The notes: generated from the sequence alone by a model not told the origin. A DNA stretch of 64,000 bases from Candidatus Rokuibacteriota bacterium (GCA_003220535.1 QHSU01000089.1:1-64000); one strand, 5' to 3'; positions 1-8,453 are shown, counted from the stretch's first letter. Translations and numbers: made by a program.

Positions 1-411
1 GGCGGCGAGGGTCTTTCCGAAGTCGAAGAGCAGCTGGGACAGCTGGACCTGCGCCAGGAAGGTGTCGGCGGGCTGGCGGCTGATCGACACGGCCACGGTG
101 CGGCGCGTCGTCGTCGAGGTCGACAGCACGGTGCTGCTGCTCCGCGTCGCCGACGCCGTTCCCGAGAGCTGCGGCAGGAGCGGCGCGAGCGCCTCACGCA
201 CCCGCGCGCGCGCGGCCGCGTAGTCGTAGAGCGTGGCCTGGATCAACGGCTGGGCCTCGAGCGCGATCGCGATGCACTCGTCGATGGTGAGGACTCGGCC
301 GACGACGATCGGTGGCGGCGCCGGTGCAAGGGGAGCCGCCTGGGCGCGCGCCGCCGCAGGCAGGCTCAGGACGAGGAGAAGCGCGAGAGCGACCGGTCGC
401 AGTCTGGTCAT
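1..411 (-). CDS. TolC family outer membrane efflux protein, N-terminal part (runs off the window)
   Basis: Reading the minus strand from the ATG at 411 gives 137 codons open to the window edge. The first ~24 residues are a classical signal peptide (Arg-rich start, LALLLVLSLPAAARAQ core). They are followed by a Pro/Ala stretch and then VLTIDECIAIALEAQP, the typical start of the first TolC coiled-coil repeat, and later by QVQLSQLLFDFGKT, which matches the conserved LFDGG/LFDFG segment of outer-membrane efflux proteins. The family forms trimeric outer-membrane channels for tripartite efflux or type I secretion. The partner pump is not visible because the gene is cut by the window edge. The 125 bp between it and the next gene show nothing recognisable. 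Confidence 0.82.
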   Translation of the reverse strand, partial: MTRLRPVALALLLVLSLPAAARAQAAPLAPAPPPIVVGRVLTIDECIAIALEAQPLIQATLYDYAAARARVREALAPLLPQLSGTASATRSSSTVLSTSTTTRRTVAVSISRQPADTFLAQVQLSQLLFDFGKTLAA

Positions 412-536
412 AGGGATCCTCCCTGGGACGGACTCGGCGGTGCGTCCCGTATCACGCGGTCCGACGGCGGGCGAGAGACCGCACGAAGTTTTTTCTCGAT
501 CGGTGTGCGAGCGCGCCGAGCAACGAGCGGTCGAGC

Positions 537-1460
537 TTACCCGGCGGCCAGCACGCGCTCGGCGAAGAGCTCGACCATCCGGGTAGCAGGAAAATCGGCA
601 AAACCGAGCATCAGGTCGGTGGCGCCGGCCGCGGCGTACTGCGCGATGAGCGCCGCCACGGCATCCGGGGTGCCGACCAGCGCCGCCGCCAGGAGCGCGT
701 CGCGTTCCTCGATCGCCCGCGCCGCGCAAAACCGCCGGAGACCGTCCTTCACCTCGGCGTCAGTGAGCCCGAGGACGACGTCCAGCTCGACGGAGCGACG
801 ATAGTCCCACCACGGGCGTCCCGCGCCTTCGAGCAGCGTCCGGAGCCGCGACCAGCGCTCGCCGAACGCCGTCGGCGTCAGATACGACGCCTCCCACCCT
901 GCCGCGCGCCTCGCCGCGACGCCGAGCGCGCCCGGACCCATGGCGGCGAGCCAGACCGGCGGGCCCGGCTTCTGGATCGGCGAGGGCACGAGCCGTGCGC
1001 CGCGCAGCGTGTAGAAGCGCCCTTCGTGATCCACGGCCTCGCCGGTCCAGAGCTTCTCGAGGATCGAGATCGTCTCGGCCGCGAGCGCGACGCGCGTCGG
1101 CGCGTCCGGATACGGAATCGCGTGACTCCGCCAGGCGGCCGCCGTCGTCGGGTCCTCGGCGCCCACCGCGAGCCTCAGATCGAGCCGACCGCCCGAGAGA
1201 TGATCGACGGTGACCGCGCGCTTGGCGAGCCACGACGGATGGTGGGACGATGGGTCGAAGCAGTACGTGACGGCCGGGCCGAGACGGGCACGACGGGTGA
1301 GGCCGGCAAGCGCGCCCAGCATCGTCCAGCCGTCGTGCGTCCATCCCCACAGCCCGTCGCCGTACGTGATGCGGGCGTAGCCGAGCTCGTCGGCGACCTG
1401 CCAGTAGCGTCGGAGCGCGACGACATCGGTTCCCCACGTCTGGACGCCGACCGAGATCAC
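537..1460 (-). CDS. LLM class flavin-dependent oxidoreductase
   Basis: A 307-residue protein of the bacterial luciferase-like monooxygenase family (TIM barrel, F420 or FMN dependent). It opens with ISVGVQTWGTDVVALRRYW, then shows LGPAVTYCFDPSSHHPSWLA, a DHLSGGRLDLRLAVG motif typical of the family's cofactor-binding strand, and PGPPVWLAAMGPGALGVAARRAAGW. Length is normal for the family. Substrate cannot be told from sequence. It stands alone, divergent from the TPR gene at 1535, with 74 bp between the starts. A second LLM protein lies at 9240-10301 but is only distantly similar. Confidence 0.85.
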   Translation of the reverse strand: MISVGVQTWGTDVVALRRYWQVADELGYARITYGDGLWGWTHDGWTMLGALAGLTRRARLGPAVTYCFDPSSHHPSWLAKRAVTVDHLSGGRLDLRLAVGAEDPTTAAAWRSHAIPYPDAPTRVALAAETISILEKLWTGEAVDHEGRFYTLRGARLVPSPIQKPGPPVWLAAMGPGALGVAARRAAGWEASYLTPTAFGERWSRLRTLLEGAGRPWWDYRRSVELDVVLGLTDAEVKDGLRRFCAARAIEERDALLAAALVGTPDAVAALIAQYAAAGATDLMLGFADFPATRMVELFAERVLAAG

Positions 1461-1534
1461 GTCCGGAGCATCGCCGACGCTCCGGAGGGAGTCAAGATTG
1501 ACGGCCCTCGTGCCGGGCGGTAGAGTTCGCGGGG

Positions 1535-2269
1535 ATGCGAGCCCGCCTGCTGATCGTGGTCGCGATCGTTCTCGCCGCGTCCGCGTCGCGGGCCCAGACC
1601 CCGGTCGAGGCGGCGCGCGCCCTCGTCGGCCGATATCACGAGGACGCCAGGGTGCTCGACCGCGCGCGCGATCTCCTCGACGCGGCGCTCGCCAGGGACC
1701 GGCAGGTCGAGACGTTGGTGATGCTCTCGTACGTCCAGTTCCTCCTCGGCGAGATTCGCGCGACCACGTCGGACGAGAAGCTCGCCGCCTACGACCGGGG
1801 CCGCGAGCTGGGGAAGCGCGCCGTCGAGCTGGCGCCCAAGAGCCACGACGCCCATCTCTGGTACGCGATCAACACGGCGCGCTGGGGCGAGACGAAGGGC
1901 ATCCTCCGCTCGCTCTTCCTCTTGCCGACGGTCAAGGAGGAGATCGCGATCCTGCTCGAGCTCAACCCGCGCTCGACTCGCGCGCACGTGCTCGCCGGCA
2001 ACGTGTTCCTGGAAGTGCCGGGGTTCGCCGGCGGCGACCACGCCAAAGCGGAGGAGCACTTCAAGAAGGCGCTCGAGGTCGACCCACGGTTCACCGGCGC
2101 CCGACTGGACCTGGGACGCCTCTACATCGCCGACTCACGGTACGCCGACGCGCGGCGGGAGCTGCAGCGGGTGGTCAACGAGACCAACCCCACGATCATC
2201 GCCGACTGGACCGCGAAGGACGCGCCACGCGCCAAAGAGCTCCTCGAGTCCATCAAAGATCGCAAGTAG
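1535..2269 (+). CDS. secreted TPR-repeat protein (TatT-like)
   Basis: A 244-residue protein with a signal peptide (MRARLLIVVAIVLAASASRA, cleavage after AQ). Helical TPR-type repeats follow, best seen in KAEEHFKKALEVDPRFTGARLDLGRLYI near residues 170-200. The layout, with a helical repeat body and the phrase AHLWYAINTARWGETKGI, resembles TatT, the T-component of some periplasmic TRAP transporters, but no TRAP genes are present. Periplasmic location and a scaffold role are inferences. The stop codon abuts the endonuclease III frame directly downstream, so the two genes may be cotranscribed. Confidence 0.7.
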   Translation: MRARLLIVVAIVLAASASRAQTPVEAARALVGRYHEDARVLDRARDLLDAALARDRQVETLVMLSYVQFLLGEIRATTSDEKLAAYDRGRELGKRAVELAPKSHDAHLWYAINTARWGETKGILRSLFLLPTVKEEIAILLELNPRSTRAHVLAGNVFLEVPGFAGGDHAKAEEHFKKALEVDPRFTGARLDLGRLYIADSRYADARRELQRVVNETNPTIIADWTAKDAPRAKELLESIKDRK

Positions 2270-2271
2270 CG

Positions 2272-2913
2272 ATCAGTGCCGTCATCCGCCGGCTCCGGCG
2301 GAGCGCGCCGCGCTGGAATCCGACCGCGCTCGCCGTCGTCGCGGAGCGCGATCGCGATCCGTTCCGCGTGCTGATCGCCTGCATCCTGTCGCTCCGCACC
2401 CAGGACACGACCACCGGTCCCGCGTCCGATCGCCTGTTCGCGGTGGCGGCGGCGCCGGAGACCATGCTGGAGCTGGCGCCGCGGCGTATCGAACGGCTCA
2501 TCTATCCGGTCGGCTTCTACCGCACGAAGGCGCGCGTCATTCTCGGCATCTGCCGGGATCTGCGTGCGCGCTTCGACGGCCGCGTGCCCGACACGATCGA
2601 CGAGCTCCTCACGCTCAACGGGGTGGGACGCAAGACGGCGAACCTGGTCGTGACGATGGGCTACGGCAAGCCGGGGATCTGTGTGGACACCCACGTGCAC
2701 CGCATCTCCAATCGGCTGGGCTACGTGAAGACCCGCAATCCCGAAGAGACCGAGATGGCGCTCCGGGGCAAGCTCCCGCGCCGCTACTGGATCGGTTACA
2801 ACGACCTCCTCGTCTCATTCGGCCAGAACGTCTGCACGCCGATCTCTCCCCGCTGTTCCCTCTGCCCCGTCACCACCCTCTGCCGCCGCGTCGGCGTGAC
2901 GACGACTCGCTAG
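2272..2913 (+). CDS. nth: endonuclease III (DNA glycosylase/AP lyase)
   Basis: Base-excision-repair enzyme that removes oxidised pyrimidines. The helix-hairpin-helix LNGVGRKTANLVV supplies the catalytic Lys, and the catalytic Asp lies in CVDTHVHRISNRLGYV. The C-terminus holds the 4Fe-4S ligand pattern C-x6-C-x2-C-x5-C (CTPISPRCSLCPVTTLC). About 210 residues, as usual. The start is uncertain. No ATG, GTG or TTG lies in frame between the TPR stop and the conserved region; the first is GTG at 2368, which would remove the N-terminal helix. The start given is therefore nominal and implies a rare codon or a lost base. Endonuclease IV lies convergently downstream. Confidence 0.85.
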   Translation: MSAVIRRLRRSAPRWNPTALAVVAERDRDPFRVLIACILSLRTQDTTTGPASDRLFAVAAAPETMLELAPRRIERLIYPVGFYRTKARVILGICRDLRARFDGRVPDTIDELLTLNGVGRKTANLVVTMGYGKPGICVDTHVHRISNRLGYVKTRNPEETEMALRGKLPRRYWIGYNDLLVSFGQNVCTPISPRCSLCPVTTLCRRVGVTTTR

Positions 2914-2936
2914 TCCGACGACTGCGCGCAAGCGAG

Positions 2937-3081
2937 CTCGGCCGGTAGCGGGGCGGGTGCCTCCCGGGATCCGTGTAGTCAGCGTTGCACTCGCGCGGAG
3001 CCTGCGCATCCATCGAACGGATTTCAGCAGTCGGATCCCGGGAGGCACCCGCCCCGCACCCCCGCCCCGCTACCGGCCGAG
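2937..3081. repeat. long imperfect inverted repeat between nth and nfo
   Basis: The 36-bp left arm at 2937-2972 is repeated as its reverse complement at 3033-3081. The right arm is the same 36 bp interrupted by one 13-bp insertion that looks like a local duplication of a GGGGCGGG-rich stretch. The spacer is 60 bp. The right arm covers the last codons and stop of the endonuclease IV gene. It could act as a bidirectional terminator for the two convergent genes, but there is no T-run. It may instead be a small palindromic (REP/MITE-like) element. Confidence 0.75.
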
Positions 3082-3942
3082 CCGACGCCGCAGTCTTCTG
3101 AGGACGGCGAGATTGCGGAGATCGGCGGCCGGCTCGGGCTCCTTGGGAGTCTCCAGGACCTTTGGCACACGGGCGAAGCGACGGTCGTTCAGCAGGAGCC
3201 GGAACGGCGTGAGGCCGAGCGATCCGCGACCGATATGCTCGTGGCGGTCGAGTCCGGAGCCGAGCGGCGCCTTCGCGTCGTTCAGATGAAACGCCAGCAC
3301 TCGTCGGTGCCCCACGGTGGCCGCGCACTCCGCCATCGCCTCGCGGTAGCCCTTCTCGGTGCGGAGGTCGTAGCCCGCGGCGAACAAGTGGCACGTGTCC
3401 ACGCAGACCCCGATTCTCTCTGGCCGTGCCGCGCGGTCGATCAGTGCCGCCAGCTCGCCGAAGGTCCGGCCGACCGAGTTGCCGCCGCCCGCGGTGTTCT
3501 CGAGCGCGACCTTGACGCGACATCCGGACGTCCGCGCGAGCGTCTCGTCGAGGGCCGCGGTGACCCGATCGACGCCGGGCTCGAGCCCGGCGCCCATGTG
3601 CGAGCCGGGATGGATGACCACGCACGAGAGGCCGAGCGCCTCCGCGCGCTCGAGCTCGTCGGTGAACGCGGTCACCGCCTGTGCCCACGCGGACGGGTCC
3701 GGGCTCGCGAGGTTGATGAGGTAGCTCGAGTGAGCGAAGAGACGCCGGATGCCCGTCCGGCGCCGGGCCGCGTGGAACATGCGAATCTCGTCGGCGCCGA
3801 GCGGTTTCGCCGCCCATTGCCGTTGGTTCTTCAGAAAGATCTGGACCGCGCCACAGCCGAGCTCGCGGCCCCGCTCGAGAGCGTGATGGAGACCGCCCGC
3901 AATGGACATGTGAGCCCCGATCTCGTCGCAGCGCCGAGTCAT
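3070..3942 (-). CDS. nfo: deoxyribonuclease IV (endonuclease IV)
   Basis: AP endonuclease family 2, a trinuclear-zinc TIM barrel cutting 5' to abasic sites. Visible signatures in order: GAHMSIAGGL near the start, FAHSSYLINLASP, VALENTAGGGNSVG (metal-binding Glu), CVDTCHLFAAGYD, FHLNDAKAPLGSGLDRHEHI (His/Asp metal ligands) and the C-terminal LETPKE. At 290 residues it is of normal length. It sits 24 bp after the zinc-ribbon gene and convergent to endonuclease III, so two base-excision-repair enzymes are neighbours. Its last codons fall inside the inverted repeat at 2937-3081. Confidence 0.95.
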   Translation of the reverse strand: MTRRCDEIGAHMSIAGGLHHALERGRELGCGAVQIFLKNQRQWAAKPLGADEIRMFHAARRRTGIRRLFAHSSYLINLASPDPSAWAQAVTAFTDELERAEALGLSCVVIHPGSHMGAGLEPGVDRVTAALDETLARTSGCRVKVALENTAGGGNSVGRTFGELAALIDRAARPERIGVCVDTCHLFAAGYDLRTEKGYREAMAECAATVGHRRVLAFHLNDAKAPLGSGLDRHEHIGRGSLGLTPFRLLLNDRRFARVPKVLETPKEPEPAADLRNLAVLRRLRRRLGR

Positions 3943-3966
3943 GGGGCGCGTGGCCGGCGAATCGTC

Positions 3967-4500
3967 TTACGGAGAGGCCGGCGGCGGGCGTCGAAGGGGG
4001 CCGGCGGTCTGCTGCCACTCCAGCATGGCCTCCCGGAGCGCGTCGAGTGCGGCTTCGGCCTCCCGAATCAGCACGTCCGCAGAATCACGCAGCTGGTGAC
4101 TTCGCTTCGCCAGGGCCTGCGCCGCCTCGCGCGCACCCTGCGCTCGGCGCCGGACTTCCTCGGGGAGCATCGCGCAGGCGTAGAGATGCGTGCGGACGGA
4201 ATCGGTCAGGTCCGTTCGACACTGAGGGCACAGGAGCGTGCGCGGGCCGAGCACGTCCGGGGCGAGCTCGACCACGCGGAAGCTTCCGGCGCAGAGGACA
4301 CACCCGACCGCGTGGTCCCGACAGCAGGAGAAGAGCGCGCGCGCCTCGGGGCTCAGAGCCCGAGGTCGCTGGCAATCGAGATGGGACAGGTGCCCATAGC
4401 CAGAGACGACGGTGTCTGCCGGCCAGATCGTCCGAGAGCACAGCGGGCACATCCGCGCGTCCTGTCTCACCATTGCGCTTCGGCGACGTGAGGATAGCAT
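3967..4500 (-). CDS. zinc-ribbon protein with coiled-coil tail, unknown function
   Basis: A 177-residue protein not recognised as a named family. Three CxxC knuckles are visible (CPLC near residue 18, CVLC near 67, CPQC near 91), suggesting one or two zinc-binding modules. A basic alpha-helical, heptad-like C-terminal half follows (EEVRRRAQGAREAAQAL and onward). It reads as a soluble small regulatory or nucleic-acid-binding protein, but nothing fixes its role. A Met at residue 10 (position 4473) is an equally good start. It precedes the endonuclease IV gene on the same strand with 24 bp between them. Confidence 0.6.
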   Translation of the reverse strand: MLSSRRRSAMVRQDARMCPLCSRTIWPADTVVSGYGHLSHLDCQRPRALSPEARALFSCCRDHAVGCVLCAGSFRVVELAPDVLGPRTLLCPQCRTDLTDSVRTHLYACAMLPEEVRRRAQGAREAAQALAKRSHQLRDSADVLIREAEAALDALREAMLEWQQTAGPLRRPPPASP

Positions 4501-4579
4501 ACGTGAACGCCACCCAGCTCGGGCGACGGCCCCGCAGGATCACGAGGCGCGCGGTCGACTACTCTGATATCCTGACTCC

Positions 4580-5551
4580 ATGAAACCCCTCGCGATCCCC
4601 TCGGCATTCACGACGACCTTCACGCTGGAGTACGGTGTCGCCGAGGCCGACATGCGGCGGCTCTATGAGAACGCCAAGCGCGACCAGTGGAACGCTTCCC
4701 GGGACATTTCCTGGTCGGCCGAGCCCTCGCCGGACGGGCGCGTGATCGCCGATGAGCTGATCGACGTCTACGGGAGCCCGCTGTGGGAGCGTCTGCCGGA
4801 GAAAGACCGGGTCGCGCTGAATCGCCGCATCGCCGCCTGGCGCCTCTCGGTGCTCATGCACGGTGAGCAGGGCGCGCTCCTCGCCTGCAGCCAGATGGTG
4901 GACATCGTGCAGGGGGCGGACGAGAAGTTCTTCCAGGCCACGCAGGTGGTGGACGAGGCACGGCACAACGAGGTCCTGAGCCGCTACCTCACCGACCGTC
5001 TCGACGGGCTCACCTACCCGATGCCGGCGAACGAGCGCGACCTCTTCGACTCGATCCTGTCCGAGAGCCGCTGGTATCTCAAGACGATCGCGCTGCAGCT
5101 CGTGGCGGAGACCTTCGCGGTCGCCCTGTTCAAGATGATGAGCGAGAGCGCGCGCGATCCCGTCCTGGGAACGATCTGCAAGCGGATCCTCCAGGACGAG
5201 TCGCGTCACATGGGATTCGGCATGCTGTCGCTGCCCCGGGTCGTCGGCGAGGCGTCGGCGACCGAGCGCCGCGAGCTCGAGGACTACACGTGCTTCGCGC
5301 TCGAGAAGACGCTGACGGGCTTCTTCCCGCTCGAGGCCTACCAGGACGTGGGGTTCAGCCCGCGCCAGATCGACGAGGTCAAGCGCTATCGACGCGAGAT
5401 GGCCGGGGCCAATGACTACGCGCCGTTCCGCAAGTACTTCAAGCGGGACATGCACGGCTCGATGGTCGCGAACCTCGCGCGCCTCGGCCTCCTCACCGAC
5501 CGCGTCCGCCCGCGCCTCGAGAAGCTCGGCGTCACCCTGCCGGCGAGCTGA
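4580..5551 (+). CDS. ferritin-like diiron protein
   Basis: A 323-residue all-helical protein carrying two carboxylate/His pairs spaced as in ferritin-like diiron oxidases: HGEQGALLACSQ, then DEARHNEVL (ExxH) at about residues 130-140, QLVAETFAVALF (Glu on helix 3), and DESRHMGFG (second ExxH) at about residue 210. Relatives include ribonucleotide-reductase-R2-like and AurF-like N-oxygenases. The substrate is unknown. The gene is divergent from the zinc-ribbon gene, with 79 bp between the starts. Its end overlaps the convergent SRPBCC gene by 20 bp. Confidence 0.75.
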   Translation: MKPLAIPSAFTTTFTLEYGVAEADMRRLYENAKRDQWNASRDISWSAEPSPDGRVIADELIDVYGSPLWERLPEKDRVALNRRIAAWRLSVLMHGEQGALLACSQMVDIVQGADEKFFQATQVVDEARHNEVLSRYLTDRLDGLTYPMPANERDLFDSILSESRWYLKTIALQLVAETFAVALFKMMSESARDPVLGTICKRILQDESRHMGFGMLSLPRVVGEASATERRELEDYTCFALEKTLTGFFPLEAYQDVGFSPRQIDEVKRYRREMAGANDYAPFRKYFKRDMHGSMVANLARLGLLTDRVRPRLEKLGVTLPAS

Positions 5552-6002
5552 GCGGCCCGATCAGCTCGCCGAGCCGCCGCGTCCGATAGCGCCACATCGC
5601 CGCGATCTGTCGACGCACGCAGAGCCCGTGCGCGAGGCGGCCGAGCGGCCCGAGCGGTAGCCGGTAGGTGACCCGGTCTTCCACCCACGTCCCACCGTGC
5701 GCTTCGAGGAATTGGTGGCGGTGCTCCCAGCGGGCGTACGGCCCCCGCACCTGGACGTCGACGAACCGGAACGGCGGGTCCCACTCGCGGATGAACGTGC
5801 GCCATCGCACCGGCACGCCGAGCCACGACAACCGGAGATCGACGACCGCGCCGGTGGAGAGCGCCTGCGGTCCGGCGACGACGCGGAGGCCGAATGACGG
5901 CGGCGTGAGCAAGACGAGGTTGGCGGACTCGGCGAAGAACGCGAAGACCTCGGGACGCGCCCTGGCGAGCCACACGCGCGACTCGAGGATGTAGTCGGCC
6001 AT
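5532..6002 (-). CDS. SRPBCC family protein (lipid/ligand-binding START-like fold)
   Basis: From the ATG at 6002 this is a 156-residue protein beginning MADYILESRVWLARARPEVF. The alternation of strands, the LRLSWLGVPVRWRTFIREWD segment and the long C-terminal helix (LCVRRQIAAMWRYRTRRL) match the SRPBCC/COQ10-like fold, which holds hydrophobic ligands. The frame stays open upstream to 6323, but the similarity starts at 6002. It lies divergent from the broken EamA gene (start 6026) and convergent with the ferritin-like gene. Confidence 0.75.
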   Translation of the reverse strand: MADYILESRVWLARARPEVFAFFAESANLVLLTPPSFGLRVVAGPQALSTGAVVDLRLSWLGVPVRWRTFIREWDPPFRFVDVQVRGPYARWEHRHQFLEAHGGTWVEDRVTYRLPLGPLGRLAHGLCVRRQIAAMWRYRTRRLGELIGPLSSPAG

Positions 6003-6025
6003 GACGCGCGGGCTATCATAGGCAG

Positions 6026-6955
6026 GTGTCCGGAACGAGTCAAACCCGCGCCTACGTGGCGCTTCTCGCGATCGTGGCGTTGTGGGGAAGCTTTCCGGCC
6101 ACCGCGAAGCTCGCGCTCGACGATTTCCCGCCGTTCTTTCTGGCCGCCGTCCGCTGCACGGTCGCCTCGTGCTTCCTCCTGGTACTGCTGGCGCGCTCGT
6201 CGAGGAGACGATTCGTGGGCTCGGGCCGGGCGACGCCGGCGTCTTCCTCGTGCTCGGGACGGCCGGCATCTGGTGCTCGACCCAGTTCACGTACCTGGCA
6301 CTGCACTTCACGACCGCCGGCAACGCGGTGATCCTCCAGGCGGTGACGCCGGTGATCGTGACGCTGATCGCCCGCTTCTATCTCGGTGAACGACTGCGTC
6401 GCGTCCAGTGGCTCGGCGTCGCCGCCTCGGTCGTCGGCGTGCTCCTGGTCATCACCCGGGGTCGCCTGGTCCTGCTCGAGCCCGCGGACCTGCACGCCGG
6501 CGACTTCATCACGCTCCTGACGCTCTGCAGCTGGGCCGTCTACACGGTCTATGGCAAGCACGTCTCGCGTCCTACTCGCCGCTGATGGCGACGACCGCGG
6601 CGTATGTCCTCGGCTGCTGATCCTGCCGACGGCCGCGCTCACGGCGCCGCTCTTTGCCGCCCCGCGCCTGGGATCGCTCACCGCGTGGACGGTCGTCGGC
6701 TACCAGGGGTTGCTCGGTGCCGTCGCGCACATCTGGTGGTACCAGGCGGTGCACGTCGTGGGGCCGAGCCAGGCCGAGATCTTCACGAACCTCCAGCCGA
6801 TCGTCGGCATCGTGCTGGCGCCGCTCCTCCTCGGTGAACGCATCGGTCTCGGGCAGGTCGTCGGGACGCTCTTCGTGCTCGGCGGCGTCGGCCTCACCAC
6901 CCGCCCCGGAAGCTACGCAGCGAAGGCGGACGGACAAGACCGACGTGGTGGATGA
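6026..6955 (+). pseudogene. EamA/DMT family transporter, broken by three frameshifts
   Basis: Taken together, the frames spell one ~300-residue drug/metabolite transporter with about ten membrane segments. Part 1 (from GTG 6026) gives LLAIVALWGSFPATAKLAL. Near 6195-6205 the reading moves to another frame, giving GLGPGDAGVFLVLGTAGIW and the first EamA end FYLGERLRRVQWLG. Near 6565 it shifts again (SYSPLMATTAAYVLG), and near 6612 once more (LLILPTAALTAPLF through LLLGERIGLGQVVGTLFVLG). Each break needs one base. Either this is a decaying gene or the assembly has indels here. No substrate can be assigned. Confidence 0.8.
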
Positions 6956-7007
6956 GAAGCTCGCGAGTAAGAGCCGGCCCGGCGCCCTCCGCCGGACTGG
7001 CGAACGG

Positions 7008-7475
7008 CTAGCCGAGCTTCTTGATCTCGGCGAGAATCTTGTCTGGCTGCGGTAACTCGCCCTTGCCGTATCGTTCGATGAAGCGGACCTTACCCTGCTT
7101 GTCCACGATGAACGTCGCCCGGCTGTTGGCGTTCCAGTCTGGCCAGTAGACGCCGTAGTCCTTCGCGGTGGTGCGGTGGACGTCCGAGAGGAGCGGGTAG
7201 TTGCTGATGCCGACCGACTTCGCCCAGTTGTCGTGACTGAAGGGGCTGTCGGTGCTGATACCCAGCACCTGGGTATTCGCCGCCTGAAAGTCGCTGATGC
7301 GCTTGTCGAAGGCGGGCATGCACGTGCTTCAGCCCGGCGTCCAGTCGAGCGGGTAGAAGAGAATGACCACGTTCTTCCCGCGAAACTCCTTGAGGCCGAC
7401 CTCCGTGAGCCCGATCGTCTTGAGCGTGAAGTCGGGCGCGGGGTCGCCGACGTTGAGCGTCTTGTTCTCGCTCAC
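7008..7475 (-). CDS. peroxiredoxin with predicted selenocysteine at the peroxidatic position
   Basis: Reading through one in-frame TGA (7329-7331) gives a 155-residue thioredoxin-fold peroxidase of the BCP/AhpE-like type. It has VGDPAPDFTLKTIGLTEVGL, NVVILFYPLDWTPG, then the TGA, then STCMPAFDKRISDF, VLGISTDSPFSHDNWAK and SRATFIVDKQGKVRFIE. The TGA falls exactly where the family has its peroxidatic Cys (TPGC). The parts before and after it are in the same frame, which argues for Sec insertion rather than a frameshift. A Cys three residues later may resolve. The start is GTG 7475 behind GGAGG, and the GTG overlaps the TGA stop of the MBL gene (GTGA), so translation is probably coupled. Confidence 0.85.
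7280..7315 (-). promoter_or_regulatory. candidate bacterial SECIS hairpin in the peroxiredoxin mRNA
   Basis: Fourteen to forty-nine bases after the in-frame TGA the RNA can form a six-pair stem, CCGCCU with AGGCGG, closing a 24-base loop that can hold a further short UCG/CGA helix. Bacterial SECIS elements sit right behind the UGA within the coding region and vary greatly in sequence, so position and stem fit but the loop shows no strict consensus. This is a hand-found fold and has not been scored. Confidence 0.4.
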
Positions 7476-8401
7476 TCCTTGAATCCTCCTTCCGCGAATC
7501 TGCGCGGTATGCGGTCGTTCATCGTAACATGCGGGTCCCCCGCCCGCGCCGGCGGCTTCCGCACCGCCGCCCACGCGAGGTTCCGTCGGCTCTCGAGCGG
7601 CGCCTCCGGGAGGCCCAGATACGCCGCGGCGGTGACGACGCGACCCGTCTCCCAGAGCCGCGCGAACCGCTCGGCGAACCGAAGGTCGCGGAGCGCGTGA
7701 TGATCCATGATCACGCGGCACCCCGTCACGTCGACGACGTGCACCAGGTGGTCGATGGCGCGCTCGATCGCGTCGCGCCCGACGTCGCGCTCGAGGTAGG
7801 ACACCGGCCCGGAGAGATAGAGCAACGTCGGCCGTTGCTGGATGAGGTAGGCGGCGGCGACGGGGGACGCCGGCCCCTGGAGATCGGAGGCGAAGACGAA
7901 GCGCTCGCGCTCGGCCGGATCGACGATCGTCAGTACGAGGACGGAGCCGAAGGGCGTGCCGTCGATCCCGTGGGGCAGCGGGGGCGACACGCAGAGCTCG
8001 AGCGCCGTTTCGCGGCGATGCGTGCCGTCGGCGCTCTCGACTCGCGCCTGGCCATCCAGCGCTTTCCAGAGCGCGTCGGCGCGCTGGGCCTGCCGCCCCG
8101 CGATCATGCGCCGTGGATCCTTGGCGAGCACGAGTCGACCGACGTACGACGCGGGATCCGACCGGAAGTGGTCCTCGTGATAGTGGCTCACGAAGACGAG
8201 GCTCGCCCGCACCGCGTACGCGGAGATGCGGTCGTTGGCACGCCGGAGCGCCTCCCATTCGTCTTCGGTCGGCGGCAACCCGAACCGCGCGGGCGCCAGG
8301 GTGGCGCCGGGATCGATGAGGATCCCCGTGCGCCCGACCTCCACATACGTCGCCATCGAGCGCACGCCGAGCGACTCGGCGGCGAGCGGAATGATTTTCA
8401 T
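7472..8401 (-). CDS. MBL-fold metallo-hydrolase, UPF0282-like
   Basis: A 309-residue protein opening MKIIPLAAESLGVRSMATYV, the hallmark start of the UPF0282 family best known from archaea. The metallo-beta-lactamase metal site is visible as SHYHEDHF (HxHxDH) near residue 75. Later metal ligands probably include the Asp in FASDLQGP and the His pair in MDHHALRD. The function of the family is not established. It is translationally coupled to the seleno-peroxiredoxin downstream (overlapping GTGA), which hints at a shared redox or detoxification role (inference). Confidence 0.8.
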   Translation of the reverse strand: MKIIPLAAESLGVRSMATYVEVGRTGILIDPGATLAPARFGLPPTEDEWEALRRANDRISAYAVRASLVFVSHYHEDHFRSDPASYVGRLVLAKDPRRMIAGRQAQRADALWKALDGQARVESADGTHRRETALELCVSPPLPHGIDGTPFGSVLVLTIVDPAERERFVFASDLQGPASPVAAAYLIQQRPTLLYLSGPVSYLERDVGRDAIERAIDHLVHVVDVTGCRVIMDHHALRDLRFAERFARLWETGRVVTAAAYLGLPEAPLESRRNLAWAAVRKPPARAGDPHVTMNDRIPRRFAEGGFKE

Positions 8402-8453
8402 GTTTACCGTGAGGCGCCTGGTCAGGGCCTCCGGCGGCGAATGGTCAATCGCG

